Shown piece by piece: positions 21,979 through 46,415 of a stretch of DNA of 64,000 nucleotides. Position numbers and translations under genes: made by a program. A model generated the notes under the pieces. It was not told the origin of the DNA and did not search any database. It saw only the letters and a program-made list of their open reading frames with translations. Numbering within the stretch: position 1 is the first letter of the stretch; the number at the start of each line of letters is the position of its first letter. Source of the DNA: Centrapalus pauciflorus (taxonomy: Eukaryota > Streptophyta > Magnoliopsida > Asterales > Asteraceae); the NCBI GenBank assembly GCA_020465985.1, contig JAANYP010003248.1, positions 1,836,501-1,900,500 on the forward strand. The letters are read 5' to 3'.

Positions 21979-24089
21979 CAAACACAATAATAACTAAAAT
22001 TTCAGTTCATTCGAATTCAATTCAGTGAACCAAACTTCATTTTGTTTATCGATTTTAAATACCAACATATATTCGGCATCAACATCGGCATTGCAAAAAG
22101 GAAAAGAAAGAAACCTATTACATTTCATCAAGAAACCGACTTCATGTAAATGATTGTATAAACGGATCAACTAACATTAACATATCAGTAAAGCTAAATG
22201 ACATAAAACTTTTAGGTTATAATAATATCAAAAATGAAAACAATTTGTTATTTTATAGAATTAAATATTTAAATACTATCCTTTTATAAATTTGTAAAGA
22301 AACCTAGAGATCACATACTCCCTTATAAATAAAAGAGGAGATAAACAAATAAAACAAAAATGTTTGTAGTAGATATTAGTAACAGGGTCAGGGTGGGTTG
22401 TCAAGTATGTACGTACATATGTGAAGCACGCATTGAAAGCGAAAGCCCAATAACAAGTGGCCGAAAGTATAGACAATGTGTAATCTTATAATCACATCCA
22501 TTATATTTTAATTTAAGGAGAAAATATTAATAAAAAATAAATCTCATCAGTTTTCATTTTTTAAGTGATTAAGGTCTTGTTAGTTTTTTTTTTATTTTTT
22601 TAAAAAATATCATATATTATCTATCCACCCATAGACATGTCTAAAAAAAGTCTTTTTCTTTTTTACCTTTTTTAAAGGTTAATATTTAAATCTAAGCAAT
22701 TTCTTTTATTTTTGCGATTTAAGTTCCTAAACTTCTTTTTTTATTGTTTAAATCTTTAAACTATTTTTGTCTTCTTTAAAAGTGTATGTTTGACTGTTTG
22801 ACCGGTTACAAACTAGTAACATTAGTTTTTTCATTTGATTAATGTTGGAAAAATTCACCTTCTTTCCATATTATAACGATTAAGTCCTCAAACTTTTTTT
22901 GTTTTATCGGTTGTATTTACCGACAAATCTGGTAGTTAATCAAAGATATATACTTTTGAATAACACAAACATATTTTAGGGATTTGAACAATTGGAAAAA
23001 AAATTAAGGACTTAATTAAAAAAAATGAAGAAAGTTGATTGGGTTTTTTCAATATTAAACCCAAATATATACTTTTGTAATGAAATGTTTGAACTTTAAT
23101 TTAAATGATAAATTATGGTGGGAATAAGTTACTCTTGTTTTCTATTACATGGAAAAGACGTGTGCGCGCTTTGTTTCAGTTTCCCTTTTTATTTCTCTCC
23201 TAAATGCATCAAGAATAGAATAGAAACAGAAGTGTTTTCGGTTTCGTTTTTTAATAAAAACAACAATTTTATGAAAACATGTTCATTTGCATATTTTTTT
23301 AAAAAAAATCATTTTCAGAATTTATAACTGAAATGTTGAAAACAACTTTAGCTTATTTTCAACAATTTTTAAATTTAAATGAAAACAAAATTTTCAAAAT
23401 TCCAAAATCAAGTTTAAATGGCTTGTTTAGATATTCATTCCACCTCTCATTCATCTCCTCCTTCCAGACATGAATAGGCTACATGAAACTCTCCCTCTCC
23501 TCTCCTTCATCACCATTGTGAAATCACTATTCATTGTAAAGTAATCCGATATCGTACCTAAACATGTTTTCTGATTTTTATTAAATTTCAAGACTGAACA
23601 AACAAATTAATACCTGAACATGTTTACAAATTTTTCACTTGTTTTATGAAGAAGTAACATTTATTTTGAAAATTTGAAATCGAAAACCAGTGAAAATTTT
23701 TGGTCAACTAAAAGAGGCGGAACTCGATTGGTATAAGTATGAAAAGTATGAAGGATGAGAAATGAAAAGTGATGAAAAGAAAGAGGGAAGTGACATTGAC
23801 AAATCGGGTCACTTTATGGGTTAAGTCCACTCCATGACCACGTCACGTGCCAGGATGTTTCACTTTATTCCCTTTGTTTCCCGGTCGGTCGAGCCCACTA
23901 CCACAAGGCCCGCCCGCCCGCTTTCTTTCCTTCCTTCTAATCCTTTATTACCATTTTCAAATCTGTATTAATTAATAACCACACCTAAATTACTTCTATG
24001 CATACTATCAATAAATACCCCTTAATAACTAATAATAAAACACACACACTCTCTCTCTACCTAAATGCACAGAAACCATCTCTATTCTA
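21979..24089. other. AT-rich intergenic
   Basis: No gene or well-bounded repeat seen. There is a short GC-rich patch near 23890-23925 (GGCCCGCCCGCCCGC) and a CT-repeat near 24045-24058. Confidence 0.4.
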
Positions 24090-24250
24090 CGTGGAATTTA
24101 GCCTATTCGGTATGAGGTGTGAAATATAAGTATGAGGTCACGGGTTCGACTCCTGTCGGAAGCAAGTTGGAATTTACGTGGTGAATGTAAGTTGGGACAG
24201 ATGGATAGATTAGGAGTAGAAATAGACTATAGTTTGCCACTCAAATAATT
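24090..24250 (+). mobile_element. tRNA-derived SINE
   Basis: A box TTAGCCTATTCGG at 24098-24110 and B box GGGTTCGACTCC at 24141-24152 give an RNA polymerase III promoter. The body AAGTTGGAATTTACGTGG and the tail ATAGTTTGCCACTCAAATAA match the SINE at 50167-50330. Target duplications are not clear. Confidence 0.75.
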
Positions 24251-25237
24251 TTTTTTTTTTTAATGATTTTTCATCTTTTTTATAACATTATTATTAATCT
24301 ACTATGAGCCTTGAATGAATATGATAAACAACTATTTTAAAGGGAAGGAGCCGAGGAGACAAAAGCAAGAACAACAACAAACGTAGGGCCGTTTAAGACA
24401 TTCCACATATATATAAACGATGATGCTTATTATAAAGATTATTTTAAGGTTTAACTTGCAATTTACAAACCATAATCGTTCCATAGCTTACAATTTACAT
24501 CAATTTTGTACCACTAGTTCGATTGACATTTCATATCACCTTGATTGGTTTCTTTAAATTCAATCAAGCCTATGATTATTTTAGTCAAATTCTTGATTAA
24601 ATCATCAATGTTAGATGATATAACAAACGATATCGTAATCTACTTTTGTTGTTTATAAATATTTTCTTTTAATTAAATCAAATATCTTCTGTTTATGCAT
24701 TTTATTTAGAATGTAATTAGCATTAAAACCCCAAATGTAGTGGCCCACACTTCTTGATTTTAAAGCCAAAAACCGACCCAAACCAAAGACCAAAAAGCCA
24801 TGTGTTGAAACCGAAAACCAAACCTGAAAGCATTGGTTTATATAAAAACAAACATTTTTTTGGTACTACGATGGACCCTCAAATCTATTTGCAATTAAAT
24901 TAACCCTTAAAAAGAAAAGTCCTACAGTCTGTCCTGTCCGTCCACAATGTATGGTTTTCTGCAAGGACTACTGTCTGTTTATAAAATTAATAGATCAAGT
25001 GTATGAAAGAATGGAAACGGTACTTGAAGCTTTTCGTGAACTGAAAACTGATGCTTCTCATTACATAAAAGTCAAATTGCAAGGATTAAAAAGGACTCCA
25101 TTAATGTACATACCTGAATTCTGGATAAAGCTTGCAGTGTTTTAACACTGCCGACATCTCTTGTGATAAAAACATCAACTGAAATCAGCACTTGGTTCGG
25201 CCACAAAACTCTAGAAAGAATTATTTTCGTTTTTTAG
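24251..25237. other. Intergenic and 3' UTR of the hnRNP Q-like gene
   Basis: The part near 25237 is presumably 3' UTR of the minus-strand gene ending at 25238. The plus-strand frame at 24951-25145 has no recognisable domain and I treat it as chance. Confidence 0.4.
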
Positions 25238-37304
<12,067 letters not shown>

Positions 37305-37551
37305 CTGCAATCAATGACAAATTTAGTCTAGTAAACTTCTTTCAAGTTTTCAGATTACAGAATCAAGCAAAAACATTATTTTCCCCAAGTAAAAATCAGG
37401 ACAAACTATCGAAACAAAAACGCAAAAAGACAAATTTAAAAATCATTATCAGAAGCATCGTCCTCCGGTTGATTACCTGAAAATGCTCTATTAATCCTCA
37501 AAGACGACTGCTATATGGCTCAAAGAAAGCTGTACGTTTGGGTAACCTTAC

Positions 37552-37670
37552 CGCTGCAGAGAAAGTAGACTCCTTCGCCGGAAGAAGAAAGAAGCCTGGA
37601 ACGGAATATCTATCACACGAGTGAAGTCTTGAGCGTTGAATAGGGATGGATGCCTATGGTTAGGGTTCTT
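37552..37670 (-). promoter_or_regulatory. 5'-UTR exon and promoter of the hnRNP Q-like gene
   Basis: A donor GCAGCG|GTAAGG (37552/37551) upstream of the ATG exon marks a likely non-coding first exon. Just upstream, the minus strand has AACCCTAA (37667-37660), the telo-box common in promoters of RNA-processing and ribosome genes. A second possible non-coding exon ends near 37475 (TTTTCAG|GTAATC). The left arm of a long-TIR element begins only about 40 bp further upstream. Confidence 0.5.
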
Positions 37671-37703
37671 GTTTCCGTACCCTTCTCTATTATTTTTCTC
37701 CCT

Positions 37704-37981
37704 AAAAAACTACTTAAAATAGCAACCAACCAGATATAAATGTTTTATTATAGCATTATACTTGATTTTTTTTCCAAAATAGCATTCCACTACAAAAACT
37801 TTTCTTAATGCAACATCCAACCCAAATTAATTGATCAATTATAGCATTGTGTGCTGACTAGATGCTTACCGGATGTCCACGTAGGCAACCACATCAGCAC
37901 CAGATGCTTACTGGACCTTTATAAAATAGCAGCTTACTCTTGCATATATCAATTTTTTGATCTTACATTTTATTTTCATTT

Positions 37982-38033
<52 letters not shown>

Positions 38034-38983
38034 AAATATTAAACTTCCTTGAACCTATTATAATAATCCAAGAACAAGAACCTTAAATTCAAGAACAATG
38101 TATCAGATTCAAAATTATAATCAACAATCTGAAAACCTACATCAGATAGATTTGAAGATCTAAACAACAAATTAAAATCTAGAAACCTTGAAGAAATCTA
38201 TATCAGAAGGAGGCTGAATATCCAATCCAAACCCATTCGAAACCATATATAGATCCAGATCTGAAGATCCATACTGATTCCAAGAGACCCTAAAACATAA
38301 AAAACACAACAAATGAAAATCAGATCTGAAAAAACCTAGATCAGCGACAATAGCAACGTTGTGATGGTTGAGTGGGATGGATGAAGAAGCGGCAAACTGC
38401 AGTGACGACGTTGAAAAAGATGACGAAGTTGCGGTGGCTACGGTGGAGCACTGGTGCAGGATGTCGACGGTGGTGGTGGTGGCATCAGGAGGCGGTGTAT
38501 GATGGGTTGGACTTTCAAAGCAAAACCCTAAATCGAAGTTAAATTTCCAACCCAAAACGGAACTTGAAACCTTTGATCGATGAGCTTTTTTCCTGCGAAA
38601 CCTTTAATCACGAACAATATGAAGATGTGATAAGGCAGTAGGAATGGTGGCCGGGAGTTGTGTGGTGGAACACAGGCGAACGGGGGGTGGAGGTAGAGGT
38701 GACAATGTGGCGAGTGATGTCGTTGTGGTGGTGAGGAGGCGAAGGCAGAAGATTAGGAGGTGAAGACCATGAAGGATGATTGATGGAGCCAAATCTTGTC
38801 ATGGTGGTGAGCTGCGACTCCCATGGCGGTCATGGCGGTGGTGGAAATGACGGTAACAAAAGTCATGAAATAAGTTGCTGTGAATTTTGCTTTTCAGTTT
38901 TGAAGAATGGTTGAAGTCAAAGAAATCATTTATTTAACAAACACTAAATTTAAGATTTGAACACTTTGAGTCTTTTAGTTTGT

Positions 38984-39063
<80 letters not shown>

Positions 39064-39358
39064 AAATGAAAATAAAATGTAAATTAAAAAAATTGATATA
39101 TGCAAAGTACATTGTTAATATGAGTAAGTTGCTATTTTATAAAGGTCCAGTAAGCATTTGGTGCTGATGTGGTTGCCTACGTGGACATCCGGTAAGCATC
39201 CAGTCAGCACACGATGCTATAATTGATCAATTAATTTGTGTTGGATGTTGTATTAAGAAAAGTTTTTGTAGTGGAATGCTATTTTGGGAAAAAAATCAAG
39301 TATAATGCTATAATAAAACATTTGTATCTGGTTGGTTGCTATTTTAAGCAGTTTTCCC
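37704..39358. mobile_element. Long-TIR (MULE-like) element with GC-rich interior
   Basis: Arms of about 330 bp (37704-38035 and 38985-39358) are highly similar inverted repeats. Shared blocks include TTAAAATAGCAACCAACCAG, GCAACATCCAACCCAAATTAA-like sequence, CTTACCGGATGTCCACGTAG and AAAATAGCAGCTTACTC. Each arm ends internally in a trinucleotide array, (ATT)n at 37983-38031 and (AAT)n at 38987-39061. The interior (about 38040-38980) is richer in GC, with GACGACG and GGTGGTGGTGG tracts, and has short open frames on the minus strand at 38172-38802 with no recognisable domain; it may be captured host DNA. A target duplication could not be fixed. Confidence 0.75.
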
Positions 39359-40020
39359 TTTTTTTTATTTCTTGCTTGCTGTAATATTTGCGTTTAACTT
39401 TTTTCTTTTATTATAAAAAAAATAATAATAAGTTCTTTTCAGAATATATTTCTTTTTCCCAAAAAAAAAATATCAAGGACTATTCTAAAATTTTAAAAAT
39501 TATTGGTTTGTTTTTGAAAGAGAAATGATTGATTATGGAAAAAACTAAAACTTTTTCAAAAACCAAAAATAAATAATAGTTTAAGAAGATAGCAATGATA
39601 GGTGAAACCGTTAAAAACATACAAATAAAATGATTTTTTATAACAAACCTCTTATTTTATTAGAATTTTTCTTCCTCCAATATTTGCCTTCTGATTTAGG
39701 GGTGTTTGCTATTGTTTTTCATAAAGTGAGAATTTCATATATATCCTTGTAAACTTTCAATATTACGCATACATCTTAATAAAATTTCTTATTACATATT
39801 CTTCTAAATCTCTAAAGCTCACGAATATATTCAAATGATTATTTTAAATTCATTTTATCACTTAAAAAAAATTTTGAATACCTGAACTATCATCTTAAAT
39901 CCCAACAAAAATAAACTAGAAAAATAAGAAATGCCATTTTCTAATTTAATTCAATAATATATTAATTAAAAAATGATATTTAATATTTTTTTAGATGATG
40001 TAATAAAATTTAAAATAGTC

Positions 40021-40022
<2 letters not shown>
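39359..40022. other. AT-rich intergenic
   Basis: No gene recognised. The segment TTTCATATATATCCTTGTAAAC near 39735 recurs inverted near 40155-40182, so a further TIR element spanning about 39725-40190 around the microsatellite is possible. Confidence 0.4.

Positions 40023-40095
<73 letters not shown>
40023..40095. repeat. Compound (TA)n(TG)n microsatellite
   Basis: About 24 TA units followed by about 12 GT units. Confidence 0.95.
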
Positions 40096-40409
40096 AGATT
40101 TAAAGATTTAGAATGATATATATGTATAAGAAAGTTTGCAAATATATATGCGTAATATTGAACGTTTACAATGATATATATGAAATTCTTCCGTTTATAA
40201 ACAGCTTTTGAGTTTTAGAAACTAACAAGTATAGTGATAAAATGTACATTGTTGTTTAGGTGGAGAGAGCTTGTTTGTATAGCTATAGAGAAAACCCCAG
40301 CAGAGTAATAAAATGAGAAGTTTTATTAAAGTATATAAAGGCAGGGATAAAGACGTACATTGTTGTTTTTATGTACTTTAATTTTCAACATTTGCTCAAA
40401 AAACATGTA

Positions 40410-40690
40410 GGCTAGGGATGTTATTAGAATGGTTAAACTGGTGTGAAATTATCCGGTTTCGACGTGTTGGCTGTGTGAATTATATGGTTGAACCTGAACC
40501 ATATAAGGCAGTAGGTTAAACGGGTATCAGGTTAAACGGGTATCGATTAAACGAGTTATTCGGTTTGCGTATAAAAAAATGAAATCATCTACAATGCGGG
40601 TTAAACAGGTTAAATGAGTTTGATAATTCGGATAAACCGAGTTAAATGGATTGAGTATTAAATTTGAATATTTAGATCTTTAAATTCTAA
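40410..40690. mobile_element. Possible one-ended hAT MITE
   Basis: TAGGGATGTTATTAGAATGG at about 40414 resembles the TAGGGATGT end of the element at 12483. It is followed by GTTAAACGGGT repeats up to 40660. No matching right end was found. Confidence 0.35.
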
Positions 40691-40766
40691 TTACTTAACA
40701 ATACACAATTCTAATTTTTATTATAAACAAAACTACAAAATGACAATATCAAAACCAAATCTTCTA

Positions 40767-40991
40767 TCTATACTATTAAAAGAGTAACTAAAATGCCACA
40801 TGACATGCTCTCATTGAATTTGACACATGTCGCTCCCTCCTTTTGCCACGTCATTTACTGATTTTATTTTAAAATTTTAAAGCAAATCGAATCTAAGCAA
40901 AATTTATTATTCATATAATTATTATATTATACATATTTATAAATATCTATTTTCTAAAATTAACCCATGTAATACATGAGTATTAACCTAG
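40767..40991 (+). mobile_element. Short non-autonomous Helitron
   Basis: Starts TCTATACTATTAAAAGAGTA after A (40766) and ends AACCTAG before T (40992). The hairpin CATGTAATACATG lies about 15 bp from the 3' end. Same subfamily as 15993-16259. Confidence 0.85.
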
Positions 40992-40992
40992 T

Positions 40993-42300
40993 ACACATAA
41001 TAATTGTTCAAAGTTTAACCAACCAAATACACGTCATAATTGTACACCCATAAATCGTTTAGATATCAATTTCTAAATTGTTCTAAATATCTATTGTTGT
41101 TTCAACTTGTGTATCAGAATTGTTTAAGCTTCCAAATTGTTCCATGTAACAACTTCCAAAGTTCAAATTGATGAGTAGTATATACCATCAATGCTCTTGT
41201 AGAAGAAGTTGAATTTTGTACCTATCAAAACATTTACTCATTCTATCATGTTTATCTTTTCAATATAAGTGGTTATCGAACAAATATAAATACCACTTAT
41301 TAATTTTAAAATGCCAGTTTTCAACTGTTGCCTATAACTACAATATTTAATTCATTAAGCTCCATACATACAAGATCGATTATTTAATTTTAAACAACAT
41401 ACAAAAGCCATGTACAATTAAAATTTATGATGATTTGGTTTAGACACAAATGGGGATAGACACTCTCAAAAACCATTATAAAAGTCAGGTCGTCTAGGCT
41501 TTGTATACATTGTCAAAATGTGTGTGACACCGTTTACGTGCAAACTATGTTATATACGGTATAACATGATATTTCAAGTTTCGGTAGTAGTTAGATATGT
41601 AGTTTTTTATGTTGATTTAATTTGAAATTTGTTTTTCTATTTGTAGATGGAACAAAATTGATTTTGAAATCTACTTGTAGTTTTTGATATGTAGTTTGAA
41701 TTGAATTGTGTATTTGAATGCGATATGATTTCAATGTTGGGATTGATTGTTTTTGGTTTTGGATTTTCAAGTGGATTCTAATGACGAAGTTGACTGAAAA
41801 CTGAATTTAAATTCAGATAACATCATTTTTATGTTCTAAATGTTTAACCATAAATTGAAAAATACTTATAATATATACATGCATACATAGATACACACAC
41901 GTATAGTATCAATTGTGAAACTGAGTTTCAGAACCAATCCCATATGTCTAGACCATCACCCAATAGTTCAAAACATGGATCCTTAATGAACAATGAATAC
42001 AAAATACAAAATCATCAAATTCATGACATAAAATCATCGAATTCATGTTTTAATTCAATTTCACAATTTCCACATTTACTAATTGTTTCACAAATAATTC
42101 TCGATGTGTGTGTGTTGGTGGGAGGGGGGAGGATCAAGTGATAATTGTAAGAATGTATAAGGCATCCCTTGATATTTTATTCTAATGAATAATCTAACAT
42201 ACACTTTATACACTTTATAGGAGGAATGACATTTTCGTCAATTAAGTAAAGTCATTATATCAAGTCAATTAAGTTCTTTCTCATCTATTCCAGACTTCTT
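40993..42300. other. Intergenic
   Basis: AT-rich, no gene or resolved repeat. The short frame at 41944-42141 has no family resemblance. Confidence 0.35.
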
Positions 42301-42535
42301 AGGTGGGTCAAAATATTGATGTACCGACAATCCCAACCGGCCCACGCCAGATTGCCCCAAGCCTATCACATGAGAGGTAAATCAAGCTTACATAGCGGTA
42401 AGGCAACACTCAGGAGTCCAATGAGCTTCAAGGGAGCAGTTTTGCCACTCCTCCACGTTGAACGTCTGACCTTTGTTAGATAATGTCAAATTTACCAGTG
42501 TCCTTTCCAACTAAGCTACACGCCCGGAGGCTATT
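42301..42535 (-). mobile_element. tRNA-derived SINE-like insertion
   Basis: On the minus strand GTAGCTTAGTTGG (about 42518-42506) is a good A box and GACGTTCAACG a weak B box. The insertion is GC-richer than its surroundings. AGACTTCTTA occurs at its left edge (about 42292) and again at about 42565, possibly a target duplication. The right flank is itself tandemly duplicated (TTATCACGTGCTGTAACTTT type). Boundaries are uncertain. Confidence 0.45.
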
Positions 42536-43600
42536 TTCCTCTATCACGTGTTGTAACTTTTTCTAGACTTCTTATTTTCCTTTATCACGTGCTGTAACTT
42601 TTTCCTCAACTCTGTTTTTTAAAATCGATCCAATGAATGATTCTTCATTCGATTTTAATCTCGATTAATATCAATGTTTCCATAAAACGTTTTCTCCGAT
42701 CGATTTCAAACATCTATAATTGTTTTCTTCAATATTTCGATTTAAAATCAACGCTTCTATGATTTTTTTTCTCGATTGTTGTCTTTATTTTTAGTAATTC
42801 GACGAATTTTTTACTAGATCATACCTTGAAATTACTTAAAGATTGTGGACAATAATACTTTATAGATTGGAATAAAACTTTCATGAATATCTTCAATTGT
42901 TTATAAAATGGTTTATTATGAAAAAAAAAACAAGCATGTTTTCATTGTTTTTGCGTTTTTGCCGCTTAAGGTTACTTTTTTTTTCCAGAACAATTCTTAA
43001 CTTAATTTTTTTCAGTTTTGTTAAGTTTGACTATTAAAGTCTGGTTATCATTATTTAACCGGGTTCTAATATCCAAACTTCACTAAACCAAATACAATAA
43101 AATTTAATTTGAGGAATTTTATTGAAAAAAATAACATAGAGGGACGAAAACGCAAAAAAAAACATGAATACATTTTGGTTTTTTCATAATAAACCCTTTA
43201 TAAAATTTATGCATGCAAAATGTTTGATGAGATGCCTTTAAAATAAACATTAACGATGAATTTATATTTCGCATTACAATGATGTTAAGCTTAGCAAAAA
43301 CTGATGCTAAGATTATTGCTGAAGCTTAACATTAGTTGTGGACTTGTGGCTTATCTTTAACATGGGCAACTAAAGCTTTACAACATAATAAACCTTAATT
43401 GTAATAGAAATCTTAGCATTTGATCGTTGCTGAAACTTAATAGTAACAACAAAAACCATAATAGTAATAACATATTCCTTAACACCAACAATATAAAGCT
43501 TAGGAGCGATAGTCAAAATCTTAAAACAAGCATAACAAACATTAACAACAATAGAATAAATGTTCACAACAAACGTAAAATCCTACTATGAGATGTAAAT
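42536..43600. other. AT-rich intergenic
   Basis: Includes a 45-bp direct duplication at 42534-42606 (TATCACGTG..GTAACTTTTTC). No gene recognised. Confidence 0.4.
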
Positions 43601-43814
43601 GATGTTAAGGTTCAATAATAAAGTTCAGAAAGTTGTTATGATTCGAGGATGCCATCAAATGATGATTTAATTATAAAAATGTCATTGCATTTTTTTAACC
43701 ATTAAATGACAATTGCTGATGTTAAAATTCATAAAGTTGTTAAGATTCGAGGATGGCATGACCATCTTATTACAAGAATGTCATAGCGTTTTTTAACCAT
43801 CAAATGACAATTAA
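43601..43814. repeat. Tandem duplication of about 105 bp
   Basis: Copy 1 (about 43601-43713) and copy 2 (about 43716-43814) share GATGTTAA, AGTTGTTA(T/A)GATTCGAGGATG, and TTTTTTAACCAT(T/C)AAATGACAATT, with a short deletion in copy 2. Confidence 0.75.
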
Positions 43815-44134
43815 ATTACGAACATATTAACGTGCATTTTTAACCCACACGTTAACTTTTAGTTTAATCTAATGGGCAAGAGCACTGTGCATCAAGTGAT
43901 ATAACATGGTTGGTCTGAGTTGAATGACAACTCACATCGCAAGGGAGAAAGTGCATTGCCCGAGGAGATTGTGCAACACACGGAAGAGATTGTGTATCAC
44001 AATCACTAGCTGCATAACACGGTCAGTCCGAGTAGTCGGTCTAAATCAGTCCAGTTTTTGACCGGTTTGATCGATCGTAATTAGTCCATCGTTTTTATGT
44101 TTCTCAAAAAAAATTAAAGATTAATTTAGTTAGC

Positions 44135-44185
44135 TGAGCATTGAACCAAAAACATCTACAATGTCTTATCCATTGAGCTACAAAT
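44135..44185 (-). mobile_element. tRNA-like / SINE fragment
   Basis: On the minus strand TGTAGCTCAATGGATAAG (A box) and TTTTTGGTTCAATGCTC (B box) have tRNA-like spacing. No acceptor stem pairs, so it is a tRNA-derived repeat and not a tRNA gene. Confidence 0.45.
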
Positions 44186-44432
44186 CACATTAATATCATA
44201 TTTATTAACTTAATTATTTTAATAACAAAAGTTATTATTTGTTATATTAAGTTAATAAAACATTAAGTTATAGATGAACACCAGATTTTTATTTATTATT
44301 ATAAATGTAATCGTAAAACATAAGCATAATCATATTATGTCTGTATGTACGGGTCCATGATATGTTAGTAGCATATGAATGATATACTCTCAATAGCAAA
44401 TACGTATCTTGCATTTTTTTTTCTTCCTTTTT

Positions 44433-44648
44433 CCTAGGGTTTTATAGTTTTACGAAAACTAGGAATATATTATAGCAAATAAAAAATTAAATAATTTTGA
44501 AATTAAATCGCCAAACTACACGTCTACACCCACCTTGTTAAAAGACCTCAAAACCCTAAACCCATTTCTCTCCTTCCAAAACCCTAGCCACACTTCATTC
44601 CGGCTAACTCCCTCCCTCCTCCCTCCACCGACGTCAAAAAGAGCCGCC
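44433..44648 (+). promoter_or_regulatory. Dyskerin promoter and 5' UTR with telo-boxes
   Basis: CCTAGGGTTTTA near 44433, AAACCCTAAA at 44551-44560 and AAAACCCTAGCC near 44578 are telo-box type elements, which plants use to co-express ribosome-biogenesis genes. The 5' UTR is in frame with the CDS back to 44535 but has no ATG. Confidence 0.5.
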
Positions 44649-46415
44649 ATGTCCGAGGTCGATCTCCATCGTTCCGACAAGAAGAAAAAGAAGAGCAAGT
44701 CGAAAGATGTTGAAGCAACCAATGAAATATCAGATGATGCCACCGCAGCCGCCGATTACCTGATCAAACCACAGAGCTTCACACCAGCTATTGACACTTC
44801 TCAATGGCCCATTCTTCTTAAAAACTACGACCGACTCAATGTACGAACCGGTCACTACACTCCTCTTCCATCCGGTTACTCGCCTCTCAAGCGCCCTCTC
44901 GCTGAATACATCAGGTATGGTGTTCTTAATCTCGATAAACCTGCTAACCCCAGTTCCCATGAGGTTGTTGCTTGGATCAAACGGATCCTCCGGGTTGAGA
45001 AAACAGGTCACAGTGGTACTCTCGACCCCAAAGTTACTGGAAATTTAATCGTCTGTATTGATAGAGCCACTCGTTTAGTTAAGTCCCAACAGGGTGCTGG
45101 AAAGGAGTACGTTTGTGTTGCTCGGCTTCATTCTGCGGTTCCTGATGTTGCCAAAGTGGCTCGGGCACTGGAGACCTTGACTGGTGCGGTGTTTCAGAGG
45201 CCGCCGTTGATTTCTGCTGTTAAGAGGCAGCTTCGAATTAGGACCATCTATGAGAGTAAGCTGTTGGAGTATGATGCTGAGAAGCATTTGGTTGTGTTTT
45301 GGATTTCTTGCGAGGCTGGTACCTATGTGAGGACTCTGTGTGTACATTTGGGATTGATTTTGGGTGTTGGTGGGCATATGCAGGAGTTAAGGAGGGTTAG
45401 GTCTGGTATCATGGGTGAGAAAGATAACATGGTAACTATGCATGATGTTATGGATGCGCAGTGGGTGTATGATAATTACAGGGACGAGACTTACTTGAGA
45501 CGTGTGATTATGCCTTTGGAGGTGTTGTTGACTAGTTATAAGAGGTTGGTGGTGAAGGATTCTGCAGTAAATGCTATCTGTTATGGTGCTAAGCTTATGA
45601 TTCCAGGTTTATTGAGGTTCGAAAATGATATTGAGAATGGAGAGGAAGTGGTGTTGATGACTACCAAGGGGGAGGCAATAGCTTTAGGTATAGCGGAGAT
45701 GACTACTGCTGTGATGGCTACTTGTGACCATGGGGTTGTGGCCAAGATCAAGAGGGTGGTGATGGATAGAGATACTTACCCAAGGAAATGGGGGTTGGGT
45801 CCTACAGCTTCAATGAAAAAGAAATTGATTTCTGAGGGGAAGTTGAGCAAGCATGGAAAACCGAATGAGAAGACCCCGTCTGAGTGGATGAGGAATGTCG
45901 TTCTTCCAACCGGTGGGGATTCGATGGTTGCCAGTCTTGCTGCTGCTCCTGCTCCTGCACCAGAACAAACCGATGAAGTTACCGAAGCTGTGAAAGTTGA
46001 CAGTGAGAAGAAAAAGAAGAAGAAGCACAAGGATAAAGAAAATGGTGATGATGAAGTGCGTAAAAGGAAATTGGAAGATGCAGATGTTACGGATACACCA
46101 GTAGCTTCCAAGAAAAAGAAGGTTGAAACAGAAGAAACTCCTAAACCAAAGGACAAGGTTGCGGATGGGGCGGAAGGTGACACCACGGAAAAGAAGAAGA
46201 AAAAGAAGAAGAAAGAGAGCGATGAAGCTGTTGCATCTGAGAAGGGAGATGAGGATAAGTCTGAAAAGAAGAAGAAAAAGAAGAAGGATAAAGATGCTGA
46301 AAATGGTGATACCCATGTTACTCCTTCAACTGCTGGGAGTGATGATGAAGCAAGCAAAAGTGAGAAGAAAAAAGAGAAGAAGAAAAAGAAGAAGAAAGAT
46401 GCTGAAGAAGAGTAG
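44649..46415 (+). CDS. CBF5: Dyskerin / CBF5 pseudouridine synthase
   Basis: Catalytic subunit of H/ACA snoRNPs, converting uridine to pseudouridine in rRNA and snRNA in the nucleolus, and a telomerase RNP component. Single exon, 588 aa from the ATG in GCCGCCATGTCC, a good plant start context. Residues 10-20 are a Lys-rich nuclear signal. The DKCLD and TruB domains cover about 48-270, with catalytic Asp126 in HSGTLDPKVTG. The PUA domain is about 298-372, followed by the conserved DRDTYPRKWGLGP. The tail from about 440 is a long series of KKKKKK and acidic blocks ending DAEEE, as in plant homologues. The open frames on the other strand across the lysine tail are shadows (poly-Phe). Plant CBF5 genes are known to be intronless, in agreement. 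Confidence 0.97.
   Translation: MSEVDLHRSDKKKKKSKSKDVEATNEISDDATAAADYLIKPQSFTPAIDTSQWPILLKNYDRLNVRTGHYTPLPSGYSPLKRPLAEYIRYGVLNLDKPANPSSHEVVAWIKRILRVEKTGHSGTLDPKVTGNLIVCIDRATRLVKSQQGAGKEYVCVARLHSAVPDVAKVARALETLTGAVFQRPPLISAVKRQLRIRTIYESKLLEYDAEKHLVVFWISCEAGTYVRTLCVHLGLILGVGGHMQELRRVRSGIMGEKDNMVTMHDVMDAQWVYDNYRDETYLRRVIMPLEVLLTSYKRLVVKDSAVNAICYGAKLMIPGLLRFENDIENGEEVVLMTTKGEAIALGIAEMTTAVMATCDHGVVAKIKRVVMDRDTYPRKWGLGPTASMKKKLISEGKLSKHGKPNEKTPSEWMRNVVLPTGGDSMVASLAAAPAPAPEQTDEVTEAVKVDSEKKKKKKHKDKENGDDEVRKRKLEDADVTDTPVASKKKKVETEETPKPKDKVADGAEGDTTEKKKKKKKKESDEAVASEKGDEDKSEKKKKKKKDKDAENGDTHVTPSTAGSDDEASKSEKKKEKKKKKKKDAEEE

Noticed and set aside
24951..25145. 64-aa frame beside the hnRNP Q-like 3' end
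   Set aside because: No recognisable family and on the strand opposite to a likely 3' UTR.
38172..38802. Minus-strand frames in the long-TIR element
   Set aside because: Thr/Ser/Pro-rich low-complexity peptides with no domain; kept only as possible captured sequence.
37983..39061. CRISPR-like array or satellite
   Set aside because: The repeats are trinucleotide microsatellites in mirrored transposon arms, and this is a plant nuclear genome.
44135..44185. tRNA gene
   Set aside because: A and B boxes are present but there is no paired acceptor stem or proper anticodon arm, so it is a tRNA-derived repeat.
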